Shown here piece after piece: positions 11,402-22,571 of a stretch of DNA of 64,000 bases. This DNA is from Prillingera fragicola (taxonomy: Eukaryota > Basidiomycota > Tremellomycetes > Trichosporonales > Trichosporonaceae). The DNA is taken from NCBI GenBank assembly GCA_002335605.1, contig BEDY01000001.1:1550001-1614000 (forward strand), written 5' to 3'. Under the pieces are notes generated by a model. The model saw only the letters and a program-made list of their open reading frames with translations, was not told the origin of the DNA and did no database searches. The first letter of the stretch is position 1; every line of letters starts with the position of its first letter. The position numbers and the translations under genes were made by a program.

Positions 11402-13613
11402 ATGTCGTCCTCGCGGGTGATGCCCGATGCCAGCAAGTGGAAGACGGCACCGAAGCCACCACCGCAGCAACGGCAGTTGGTCGACTCTCGTTTTCGTGCC
11501 CACTGCGGTATCTCTACGCCGCCGTCGACAGGACGACACAAGTTTGCCTCCTCCTCTCAACAACCTACCCCGTCGGCGGGGAAGACCACTAGGAAGCGCC
11601 AGGCAGTTGCTGTGACCCCTACAGCCCCGAGTCGTGGCATCGAGTCCTATCTCACCCCACCTACCACTGGTCCTACCGAATTGAAGACAAAGCGCTCCAC
11701 GGCAAACCTCATCAGCAACATTCCCCGGGAACAGTGCGGCAGCAGCCAGCCTGCGAGTGCCCTTGCCCCGCATATAGGGCCGTCCCAGTCGACGCGTATG
11801 GTATCTACTCCCTCCGCGCTTCAGCCAGCTTGCTCCCCGGAGCCTATTCCAGAACTATCTCTGCGCGCACTCACACCGTTACCAGACGCGGTTTTGGCCA
11901 CGCATAAGCGGCTATGCGGCCAAGACAGCGCACGCAGGGCAGCGGCCGCGTCACCTTGGAGGCGCGTTGTTGGTGCTGATGGCACTGCGCAGCTGGGCGA
12001 GATTCAGACAGACGGGCACGATGCTGGGAGAGTGGAGGAGCGTCAAAGGAAACGTCTGCGGCTGGACATTAGGGACAATCTCAATCTCGAAGCTGTCGAC
12101 CGTGTCCACGGTGCGCGTCAGCGCCGCGCGCTGGGACAGTTCAAGTCGCTGGCACACGTATCAAGCTCTGATGATAGATCCTCTTCGCCGAGGTATTCGC
12201 CTCCCAGAGCTTCTTCTCCGAGCGAGGGACGCGTAAGTGCCCTCGCCCCAAGACACCCAAACGCCGTCCCACTGCGCCGCTGTGCCACATCGCTCGAGAA
12301 GCCTGGGTCCAAGCACCACCCAGGATGGGTACACACATCTTCCAGGCAGCCAGCCCTCAAGCTTCGTGACGTGGGTCAAGAGCAGCTTGTACTCCGCAGC
12401 GCAAGTTCGCCCGCTAAAGTCGAATCTGATGCTCGGGGACGCTCAGTGACACCGCGGAAACGCCAATCGGAACATCATCACGTTACGCCCCCAAAGTCTC
12501 GCACTCCTCGGCGCTACGCCGAGCAGCACGAGACGCTGTTTGATCTCCCGCCGCCCCCGGCAGCCCCGAGGTTCACGCGTGTGTCCCCAGCTCGCCGCAC
12601 TGAGTGGAGGCCGGTGGATATGGAGCCAGAAACGCTGTTGACTTGGAGTCTAGGTGGGCCGTCTTTAGCTGTGCCAAACGCATCCCTGCGTGGCGAGGAG
12701 ATCGTAGATGACGACACCCAAAGTGTGAGTCACGTTCCGTGGTTATTCGCTGACTGTTTAGCTCGCGCCATCCGTACCGTCACAAGACTTTCCCCATTTG
12801 TTTGATGATTCTCCCAATGGCAAGGGGCGTCCGCGGTCAACCATCAACACTGGCTTCGTCGAGAGTCCGTCGCCGTCTCCGGCGAGATCCTCTCGATCTA
12901 CTCGCGACTCTGGTGGAGAGATTGTTTCACCTCTGGGGCGCGGACCATCATGGCCAATTGGGCGTGCTGCTGACGGTGATTGCACGGTGTCACATGCGTT
13001 GTCGTCGACAGAGCCAGTTTCCGCATGTCGCTCAGCGCCGTCCCCGGTCTTACAGGCTTCTGGGACTCGACGGACAATGGGGGCAGGCCTCCGCCAGCCT
13101 CGTGCGCGGCCCGGTCGGCGGTCTGGGCTTGAGTCGCAGACGCGCCTGGATCAGTTTGGCTACTTTCACTCCGCTGGAGCGTCGTCCGGTTGTGACTTCG
13201 CCGCGCCTTTCGAGAACGACGAAGACCTCGACTTTGGGGAGGATCCCATTTCGCCTTTGACTCCTCGCGGTCGTCGGGATTCCCGGCTTTGTCCCATTCC
13301 AGATCCGCCGCCCCATCCGTCGCTCCGTCCGGCAGGGGTACGTGCCATGGCTAGACAGGAGGAAGCGGAGAGAGTGCTCTACCCAGTGCAGGTTGGGGTG
13401 TGTTCGCCCCCTTCGGCCGCTCGTCTTCCGAGTACCTTGGACATTGCCAGGTCTACGGACTTCACAGACCTTTCCAGCAGTTCAGGAATATACGATGCCC
13501 CGCGCATCAGCGCGTCAACTCGTGCCTGGTGGGACGGTCTGGGGGGCAGATCCGACTCTCCGCTGGAGGATCTACCTGCTGACCCCGCAGAAGATGGGCT
13601 CTTTGAAATGTAG
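11402..13613 (+). CDS. Hypothetical disordered nuclear-type protein with PIP-box-like motifs
   Basis: Exons 11402-12724 and 12762-13613 (37-nt phase-0 intron, GTGAGT...TTTAG) give 724 residues. No family was recognised. The protein is rich in Ser, Pro, Arg and charged residues, has TP and SP dipeptides throughout, and has basic patches such as KTTRKRQ that could be nuclear localisation signals. Two short motifs resemble PCNA-binding boxes: SRGIESYL near residue 77 and QTRLDQFGYF near residue 567. It diverges from COX4. The exon structure is convincing because the joined frame reads through to a stop with no internal breaks. The role is unknown; a DNA replication or repair link is only a guess from the motifs. 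Confidence 0.65.
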
Positions 13614-14469
13614 CATAAGTTGTGTTGTACATGCCAGCATGGGTAGTTGTTCCCAGGTCCAGATGCGTTCGAAGGTGCATGAACTGCCTTAACGTTTGTG
13701 CCCTGAAGTCGACAATTATTTAATTAAACAATGGTGTTGGACCTGCACCTCATCGTTCACGGTCCCGTAACTGTTGGGACGCGGTGGTTCCTCTCGGGGT
13801 GTGAAAATGACTCGCGTCCATGATGCGTGCAGGATGTTGAGCGACTTTGACAGTCAAGCAGCATGTAGACGCGCAAGGATGCCATTCTAAGTTAAGTGGC
13901 ATGTGTGGTAAAATAAAGCCTTTGCGTTCAAGGTGCCACGAAGGAAGTTCCTTCCGCGGGCGTATCTGCCAGGCAGAATTAGATCTCGCCGTCTACCCAA
14001 GCATGAGCCCACAGGGAAATAAACAGAGCCAATACTGGGGGAGTAGGTTGAGGACTCTGAGATTGCTCTCGGTCAGGTATTGTTCTCTTGGTTGTCATTA
14101 CACCTGCAAACTTCCGAGGGCAAGGGGATCGAACAATACTTGCCAACTATCACTTGACACTCATGAGATGAATCACCCTCTCCTCCCCCGCACCCCTACA
14201 GTCCACTTTCCTGGGGTTCATATCTGAACGTTCAGAATTAATTCATTGTGAGATAGTACAGCTGGAAATGGGATTCAGCAGGAAGCGAGCAGCACGCGTG
14301 CGACGTCCTGTGCCTAGAGTCACTACTGTCTGCCTCCGTTCCGGAAGTCGCGTCATGTCACTTGCCGGCACATCCGTTGCGATCTTTTTTTGGTCCACAC
14401 GTCACGATAACATTCAAGTCTGTTCCGCATCCACCAACTGCACCCAACATTTGGGCGACTGCATCCGCC
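13614..14469. other. Gene-free spacer upstream of LRO1
   Basis: An 856-bp gap between two plus-strand genes. The only longer open frame (13847-14227) has no resemblance to known proteins and no support. A GTTCGATCCC-like string on the minus strand near 14130 lacks the rest of a tRNA. Confidence 0.45.
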
Positions 14470-17396
14470 ATGACAAGGAGCAAGAGTAAAGGTAAAGCCA
14501 GGCGCAAGGCAAGCCCTGCCAATGGGCGCGAGACGTCAGCGCCAGACTCAGGGTCTCCTGCGGTGTCGTCACCGCGAAAAGGCTCGTCTGAGCCTCAGAC
14601 GAAGACAACTGCAGGTACGCTTGGCCAGCGAGTTAAGAGCTTTGCCGATGGCATGGGGAAGAACCTCGAAGAGATGAGCGTTCGAATCAGGCGCCAGGTG
14701 CGTTGTGTGGCCAAATGTACCCAAGTACAGTGCTGAACAAAACCACCAGGCAGACGGCGACTTTCAGGTGAGAGGGATTAGCAAGTTTGCGAGCTGTACT
14801 GACATCCACAGGTCATAGGTTTGTCACGTTGGCGCCCAGCGTGGCTGAAGCTAACCACACAGCCCCTGGAACACCATTTGATGCACTCGGTATGCGTACA
14901 CACAGGCAGCCATGCTGACTAGACAGAACTTCACTCTGAGCACAGTTCTCGCCACCATGGCCAGGGGTGGAATCCTTGGCTGGTCGGCCGCCGTGTAAGC
15001 TTCTGAGCACGGCAAGTGCTAACGTCTGAGATTCTCTTCCCGCTCGCTTTTCTTCTCGGTGCTGCCGCAGTATGGATGGCTGTTCAGCCTGACTTCCTGC
15101 CAGAGGACATGACCGACTTGTGGCCCATGCTGCAAAGCGACATGCGCGACTTTGTAGGCAACATGTCTTTCCTGGACAGTGAGTACCTACGGCAGGCCAC
15201 ACTGACATTGAAGGCGCTAAGAAGACCATGTTCGAAAACCGTGACTTTAGGGTCGGCGATGATCTCATCGAGCAGCTTGACCTCCACAAGGAACACCCCA
15301 TTATTCTTATGCCCGGCATCGTATCCACAGGCCTCGAGAGCTGGAGCACGGAGCCCGTTGCCCGTGGACTGTTTCGTAGCCGTCTCTGGGTAAGTCTAGC
15401 AAGTTAAGCGGCGCTGACTTGCGAAGGGTACCTCGACGATGATCAGGACTGTTCTCACTGAGAAGAACCGCTGGGTGGAGGCCATTGGCCTCGACTTGTC
15501 AACTGGACTTGACCCCCCCGGCCACAAAGTACGAGCCGCCCAAGGCTTGGATGCTGCCTCCGAGTTTATCCAAGGCTACTGGATCTGGCAGAAGATTGTC
15601 CAGAACCTGGCGACCATCGGCTATGACACCAATTCCATGGATATGGCTGCGTACGACTGGCGCCTCGCCTATTACAATCTTGAGATTCGTGACATGTTCT
15701 TCAGCCGGCTCAAGTCTCGAATCGAACTGCTTCGGAAAGCCCACGGCAAGAAGGTTGTTTTGGCCTCGCACTCGTATGTACGAATTACTGTCCAAGCTGA
15801 CGTCCCAGGATGGGAGGCTCTCTGGCCCTCGTAAGTCAACGACAGGCATCCGGGCGGTGAGGCTGATCACTGATCCTTCTCGTTCAGTATTTGTGAGTGA
15901 ATACAGCCTATTCCCCGTTACTGACAGGCCAGCTTCAAATGGGTTGAAGCTCAACCGGACAAGCATGGCTTTGGTGGCGGCGGCGGCCCGAAATGGGTCG
16001 AGGTGAGTGCACGGCGTCGACCTTCCACTCACAATTCAAGGACAACATCGAAGCGTGGGTCAACATTGCTGGCACCCTTCTTGGTGTTCCGAAAGCCATG
16101 ACTGCATTCCTGTCCGGCGAGATGCGAGACACAGTTGAGATCGTATGTCGCTCCCAGCAGACCGAAACAGCCACTGACAACCCCCTTCAGCACCCTCTGG
16201 GTTCATACGTGCTTGAAAAGGTGAGCCGCTCGTTGAAATGTGTGCTAAACCCTGCAGTTCTTTTCTCGCAGGGAAAGGGCCAGCCTCTTCCGAAGCTGGC
16301 CAGGCGCCAGCTCAATGCTGATGAAGGGGGGAAACCGTATCTGGGGAGACGATGACTCGGCTCCCGTGAGTCATTCGACTCTAGCCACTGCTGATGATAG
16401 GACGACCCCGCCAACGCAACCGACACTTATGGTCGCTTTCTGTCTTTCCGACACAGGGGCACTGAGCCTAAGGACTCAAAGCTGGACGCGCGCACAGTGT
16501 GGCCCAACCTGACCATTGACGAAGCGTCACCTTATATTTTGACACACACTTCGCCCGAGTACCAGCGCATGATTGCCTCAAACTACAGCACCGGGTTTGA
16601 GACGAATCCAAAGCAACTCAAGGCCAATGCTCGTGACCACACCAAATGGTCCAATCCTCTGGAAGTCGAGTGAGTGTCATCGCAGTAACACGTCTTACCA
16701 GGCAGGCTTCCCCATGCTCCGTCGATGAAGATTTATTGCCTGTATGGTCACGGCAAGGAGACCGAGGTAAGAGCAGCGGATCGCAGTGCCGAATGATATG
16801 CTGACGTGGTAGCGTTCGTACTGGTACGTCAAGGGCGAATTCGAGGAAGATGAGGCACGATCCGACTCGGACTCGCCAGAGGCTGTTGTGAGTACCATCG
16901 ATAGTGACAACGCTTGATCCTAACTTGCCACACAGTGCGAAGCGGAGGACGTGGACTGCGAGCGCACACCACTGGATTTCCCCCTGTCTAGGCAGCACTG
17001 GATCGACAGCGACGTCACCATCAAGGGTAGCGCTCCAGAGGTACGATCGGGGGTAAAGTTTAGTGATGGCGACGGCACCATTGCTACCGTCAGCCTGGGA
17101 GCCATGTGTGTGCGCGGCTGGAAGGGCAAGACACGCTGGAACCCTGCGGGTATCGAGGTTATCACCCAAGGTTCGGGCAAAAAAGGCTGCGCATGGCTGA
17201 CAGAACAGAATACCAGCATTCGCCAGAGACGCTCGATCTCCGCGGTGGACCGCTCACTGCGGACCACGTTGATATTTTGGGATCATCGCCCCTCAACGCG
17301 GCCATTCTCAAGATTGCAGCTGGCCGCGGAGATGAAGTGAAGCCTCGCATTGGATCCAAGATTATGGAGTACGTCGACAAGATGAACTGGGACTAG
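14470..17396 (+). CDS. LRO1: Phospholipid:diacylglycerol acyltransferase (LCAT family)
   Basis: Eighteen exons: 14470-14697, 14750-14767, 14812-14889, 14923-14994, 15031-15178, 15214-15389, 15427-15773, 15809-15830, 15888-15892, 15933-16002, 16041-16142, 16191-16220, 16258-16365, 16401-16669, 16706-16766, 16813-16887, 16936-17170, 17209-17396 (2232 nt, 743 residues). A basic N terminus precedes one transmembrane helix (about residues 133-150). The lumenal catalytic domain shows VSTGLESW, GLDPPGHKVRAAQGLDAAS, the nucleophile elbow SHSMGG (Ser356), FFKWVEA, WVNIAGTLLGVPKAMTAFLS, CLYGHGKETE and DHVDILG. The enzyme moves an acyl chain from phospholipid to diacylglycerol to make triacylglycerol in the ER. 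Exon 9 is only 5 nt, and the last intron has a weak GTTCGG donor. The N-terminal splices (exons 2-4) are less certain than the rest. Confidence 0.92.
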
Positions 17397-19520
17397 AGGA
17401 TGTGCCATAGAGCTTGCAAGAATTATAGTGTTTTCTGCATTTAGTACCTAATGTGGTTGTTAAGAAGGCTGCAGGTCCATCACACACACAGGCGAGTGGC
17501 TAAACTGACAACCGCACGTTTGTGCTCCTGTCATTGATTCAGTTCACTATACCATTGCTCTGTAATTCGTAGCTTGCAGCTTGCACGCTGGGACATGCCA
17601 GACTTGACCCAGACACCCCGGTGCGTGTCTCATCGATGATGATAACTGATCTAAAGCGGAGTAACCGAACAATCCTCCGGATTCAAAATAAAGCCTAACG
17701 GGCAGGAACAAGCCTAAGATCTAAGACACCATGCGATGAGCGCGTGAGACATCTTGCCTCTGGTCGATCTCGTCACACATGCTGCTGGTTGCTGGCCTGT
17801 TGGTCAGGCTGGGACCTGGGGACTAACGTCGTCAGTGGTATGGTTGCCGAGCCAGTCCAGCCGAGGAACCATAGACCTGTTGATGCGGTTGCATGAGGAT
17901 GTCAGAGCTTCGACTGTCCGCTCAAAGGCAGGCAATGTTTGCATGCCGCGCGCTTCTTGGCTTCTTGGCCTGGCTTGGCAGGTATGCAACATACACTAGT
18001 CCCAGATCATCCAGGTCGTGCAGGGATTACCCGCCGGCCTGCGACCAACCAACACAAGTAGACACAGAATGCTAACATTGCTCGCTGTTCGTGCTGCTCG
18101 GCAATGTCGCCTGCTTGGTTGTAGGCAGGAACTGCATCGTAGGGGAGGAGGACTTACCCTGAACGGGGCAATGTTTTGACCTTCTGGGGTATCCGTTGGA
18201 ATACGACCGCCATGCTATCCCTTCTGTTCCTAGGACATGCTTAGAATAACACTGTTGGTCGATGCGTGCCTGCAGGGGTAGCAGTTTGGTGTTGACGCGG
18301 GCATGCGGGCATAGTCTCCTTTGCGACTTGGGTTACAACGGTACAGTTCACAGGTTCCCGGAGAAGGGAAGGTTGCTTGGTATCCTCTTGCAGCAACCAG
18401 GTCCCTCTAGGAAGCTGTCAAGGGGTGCTCAAGCGTTCAACAAGAGTCAATCAGGAGTGGTGGTGAGCGTGGCATTAACACACTACACGCAAACGTAACA
18501 AACAGTAGGTGTTTGCAAGGTTGCACCCTCCTCCCCCTGAAACACATTTGCTCGCGTTTTCAGATTCCCCGTAAGGACAGGCACACGTAGTACTCGAGTA
18601 AACAACACGCTCAACACACGATAACTGGCTCTTGGTCAAGTAGGATTCATGAAGAAGAAAAGTGGAGACCAAGCTTGTCATGGAGCAGACTATCAGTGCT
18701 GTGCAGTAGTCTTTGCGTTGACATGTGATTCATGTCCGTTCATGAGTTCATGAGGGCGAGCGCGTGACGGGGAGCAGTAGACTAGGGAGACCAGGAGAGC
18801 GCGGAGCGCCGATCAATTCGACCGAGCTTGAGCGCACTGCACTCCGCGTGTGCTGGCCCTACCTGCAGTGTTTGTGTAGTAACGACCCAAGCTCTCCAAG
18901 CGTTCTTGTGATTCTTGTGATGGTGTGCCAAGCAAGGTAGCCCGCCGTGCACCGCCTCTGAGGGGCTTGCGCCACCCAGCACGTAGCCCAATTGCCTGAC
19001 TTAATTCTTCCCTGAACAGCCCTGCAGTCCTGGGACGCCCCGTCAGCAGAGCTGCATGCTCAGCATTGGACAGTGTATCAGGCATGTGATGTCTCGCGAC
19101 TTAGCTACCCCCCTTGCACGCTCAGTTACGCTGCCCAAGCTGCGTACGCTGCACTCCCTCTCAACCTTTGGAACATTGCGTCAGCCGAGCGGCTCTCAGG
19201 TCTTGGCCCTTGGATCCGACCGACACTACCAGCCTCCCCTGAAGGCCCCAAGCCCAAAGCTCACACACCTCATCTCTTGGCCCCGCCGTGCGCTGACCTT
19301 CCCCGCCCACCCACAGGCTTGTTTCGGTGTTCCGCCCCTGCCGAGAGTGCAAGAGTCGCAAACCTCGCATGAGTGCTTGAGTGGTGGTCGCATACAACAG
19401 CCCCCCTTTATTGTCACTTTACTCTCACTACTTCGATATCCCCTCACTTCTCCTCTTCCTCCTCCTCTTCCTCCTTTACTCTTTCTCTCCAAGTAGCGTA
19501 ACACCGACCACTTCCCCATC
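17397..19520. other. Long gene-free spacer upstream of the GH5 gene
   Basis: 2.1 kb between two plus-strand genes. Short open frames on both strands show no domain, motif or credible splice chain. The right end is the promoter of the glucanase gene; no repeat or RNA gene was recognised in the rest. Confidence 0.45.
19441..19492 (+). promoter_or_regulatory. CT-rich leader tract of the GH5 gene
   Basis: An almost uninterrupted pyrimidine run (cttctcctcttcctcctcct and similar) ends about 30 bases before the start codon. Such CT tracts just upstream of the ATG are typical of well-expressed fungal genes and mark the core promoter/5' UTR. Confidence 0.5.
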
Positions 19521-22078
19521 ATGGCCGGCGACACGACCTACTCGGACCTCCCGCCCCCTTCCCACATAGGCGATGCCGACCTCGGCGACCGTCCTGGATC
19601 GAACTACAGCGGCTCGATTACTGCGCACACCCCCGAGATGGCCGACTCCGCTTTGCTGGGTCCTGCCGGAGTAGGGCCTGCGCCCTCCCTCATGTCGCGC
19701 GACTCGACATACGGCTCGCTTGGCTCCCCCTCTATGCACGGTGGCCGCTCCTCATGGGGCAGCAGCAATGCCCTAGCCGGTGCCATGGGTGGCACTGCCG
19801 GTTCCGAGGTATGTCACAATTCTCACAGACTTTCCCCCATGTCTCACGACTGACTTTGCAGCTCCCTCCCGGCGCTCGCGGACCTGCTCGCAACAGCCGC
19901 CTCGCTCAAGGCTACACGGCGGACGACGGTTACAACACCCCTTTCGACAACTCTGCCGATGGCCAGGGCCACATTGCTCCCGCTACCGCTGTTCCTACCA
20001 CGGACCGGGAAAAGGAGCCCGCCTGGGCATCCAAGACTGTTCAGCGCAAGCGCAAGCGTCGCACTTGGCTTTGGATTCTCCTTGCCTTGATCGCCTTGGT
20101 CTGCATCGGCCTCGCTGTCGGCCTCGGCGTTGGCCTCACCAGGCCCAAGAACAATAGCGCTGGCTCCGGATCTGACAAGGGCCACGATGGTGACAAGTCT
20201 GACCACGGCAGCGCCACTGACGGTGACGCTTCTGCCACCTCGGCCAGCTCGGCGACTCCTTCCCCCACTCCCACCAGTGGTACTCAAGGTTCGGTCATTC
20301 GCCTTGCTGATGGCACCAACATGACTTACGACAACCCCCACGGCGGCACTTGGGTCTGGGACGAGGCCAACCCTTTCAACAACGAGGCACAGGTCAACTC
20401 TTGGACTCCCCCCCTTAACCAGAACTGGACTTGGGGTGTTGACATCGTTCACGGTGTCAACTTGGGCGGATGGCTGAACACGGAGCCCTTCATTGTGCCC
20501 GGCCTTTACGAGACTTACGCCACTGGCCCTGCTGGAACTGCTGTCGACGAGTACACTCTTTCGATCAACATGGGTGACAACCTTACCGCTGCCATGACCG
20601 AGCACTACGAGACCTTCGTTACTGAGCGCGACTTTGCCGAGATCGCCACTGCTGGCCTCAACTGGATTCGTCTTCCTATTGGTCACTGGGCGATTTCCAC
20701 CTGGGACGGGGAGCCCTTCCTGGAGGGCGTCTCGTGGAACTACGTTCTCAAGGCTATTGGATGGGCTCGCAAGTATGGTATCCGTATCAATTTTGACCTG
20801 CACACTGTCCCTGGTAGCCAGAACGGTTGGAACCACTCGGGCAAGATTGGAAGCGTCAACTTCCTGAACGGCCCCATGGGTCTCGCCAACGCCCAGCGTG
20901 CGCTCGACTACATCCGTACCATTGCTCAGTTCATCTCGCAGCCCGAGTACGCTCCCGTCATCCCCATGTTTGGCTTCATTAACGAGCCCAACGGAGCCAC
21001 CATCCCCAAGCAGGCTGTCGGTGCCTTTTACCTCGAGGCGTACAACCAGATCCGTGCTATCACTGGCACAGGCGCTGGTAACGGCCCCATGCTTTCGATC
21101 CATGATGCCTTCCTCGGCGTTGCCACTTGGTATGACTTCCTCCGCGGTGCCGATCGTCTCGCTCTTGACCAGCACCCATACCTCGTCTTCCAGGACCAGA
21201 TCTCGGGACCCCTCGCTTCTATCACCGGCCAGCCCTGCAACAGCTGGGCCCAAGGAGACACTGCGACCAACCGCACTTCGCAAATGTATGGTGTCAACAC
21301 TGCTGGCGAGTTCTCGGCTGCTATCAATGACTGTGGCCAGTGGGTCAACGGCGTTGGCCTTGGTCAACGCTATGACGGCACCTACAACAACTATGCCGAC
21401 AAGAGGATGGGCAGCTGTGACCAGTGGAATGACTGGCGCCGGTGGGACCAGGCCACCATTGACGGCGTCAACGCTTGGGCTGCTTCGTCGATGGATGCTC
21501 TGCAGAACTTCTTCTTCTGGACTTGGAGGATCGGAAATGCGACTACGACCGTGCCCGAGCCCAACCCCTTCTGGCACTACCGCCTCGGCTGGTACAACGG
21601 TTGGATTCCTCGCAACCCTCGTGACGTTGCTGGCACTTGCAAGCGCAACGGTTCACCTGCGAACGACTTCAGCGGCACCTACAGCGCCGAATGGATGACT
21701 GGCGGTGGCGGTGCTGGCGGAATGGGTGCTGACCAGACTGCCGAGTACCCCTGGCCCCCTGCCTCGTTCCGCAACGTTCCTGCTGGCTCAATGTCTCTCA
21801 TTCCCCAGTACACGCAAACTGCTGCCCCGATCACCCTCAAGGCTGCTGCCTACACCGCCCCTGGCAGCTCATCTACCATGAACGCTGGCAGCGGATGGCA
21901 CAACACCAACGACAAGCGTCAGGCCTACGCCGCCATTTCGGGCTGTTCGTACCCTGCCGAGTACACTGCCGCGGACGAGGGCATTCCTGCCAACGCCTGC
22001 GGTGCTGGTCTTACGCAGCCAACCCGCCGTTCGGTGGACGAGCGTGCAGCTTTCCCGGCGGCCACCCCCGCACCTTGA
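19521..22078 (+). CDS. Membrane-anchored GH5 exo-beta-1,3-glucanase (glucan 1,3-beta-glucosidase)
   Basis: Exons 19521-19808 and 19862-22078 (53-nt intron) encode 834 residues. An N-terminal Ser/Gly/Pro-rich cytoplasmic region of about 155 residues ends in KRKRRTW, followed by one transmembrane helix (about 162-186) with no cleavable signal, so this is a type II membrane protein. A Ser/Thr-rich stem leads to the GH5 catalytic domain: HGVNLGGWL, RLPIGHWAI, FGFINEPNG (acid/base Glu471) and AGEFSAAINDCGQWVNG (nucleophile Glu579), plus HTVPGSQNGWNHSG. Family members trim beta-1,3-glucan from non-reducing ends during wall remodelling. The architecture matches the filamentous-fungal ExgD type rather than secreted Exg1. 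The C-terminal 100 residues are variable. Confidence 0.93.
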
Positions 22079-22571
22079 TGGATCTATCCATGGACAATAT
22101 ATAACACACTCCCTAGGGCTGTAATTCGTACTATACCTCTCAAACATCGCCCGTTTAGCATTGCTCTGAGGATTTCACGGCTCGCGACGCTCCCATGCCA
22201 CGTACGCACCTGACACAATCTGTTTTATAGTTCGAGATGGATATTGAATACGTATACCAGCTGCTAGGCTGCATCACTACTGTCTCATGAGTTTCACAAG
22301 TTGCCGTTTAACGCGCCAACCAACCTTGACCCCAGCACCGGCCACTCCTGCCCGCTGCAACAACAGAATCTCATCCTCACAGCTCCACGTACTTCGGTCA
22401 GGATAAGGATCGTTGCCACGACACATGATGGTGGCATGGCCGACACTTTTAACAGGACAATGCTAATGCATGAACATTCTACGGAACAACTATCTATATA
22501 CTACTGTAAAAGGAGAGGGGTTTCTGTATTCGTCAAGGCTCAAGGAATAGACAGTGGTCGCAGTGTGCCAC
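22079..22571. other. Convergent 3' spacer
   Basis: 493 bp between the stops of the GH5 gene and the FAD oxidoreductase. Nothing beyond presumed 3' UTRs was recognised. Confidence 0.5.

Noticed and set aside
14050..14150. GTTCGATCCC-like string on the minus strand suggesting a tRNA B box
   Set aside because: No matching A box, acceptor stem or anticodon arm at the right distance.
19844..21577. 577-codon open frame antisense to the GH5 gene
   Set aside because: Repetitive Val/Gly/Ser translation typical of the reverse complement of a GC-biased gene; the sense strand has an intact GH5 domain.
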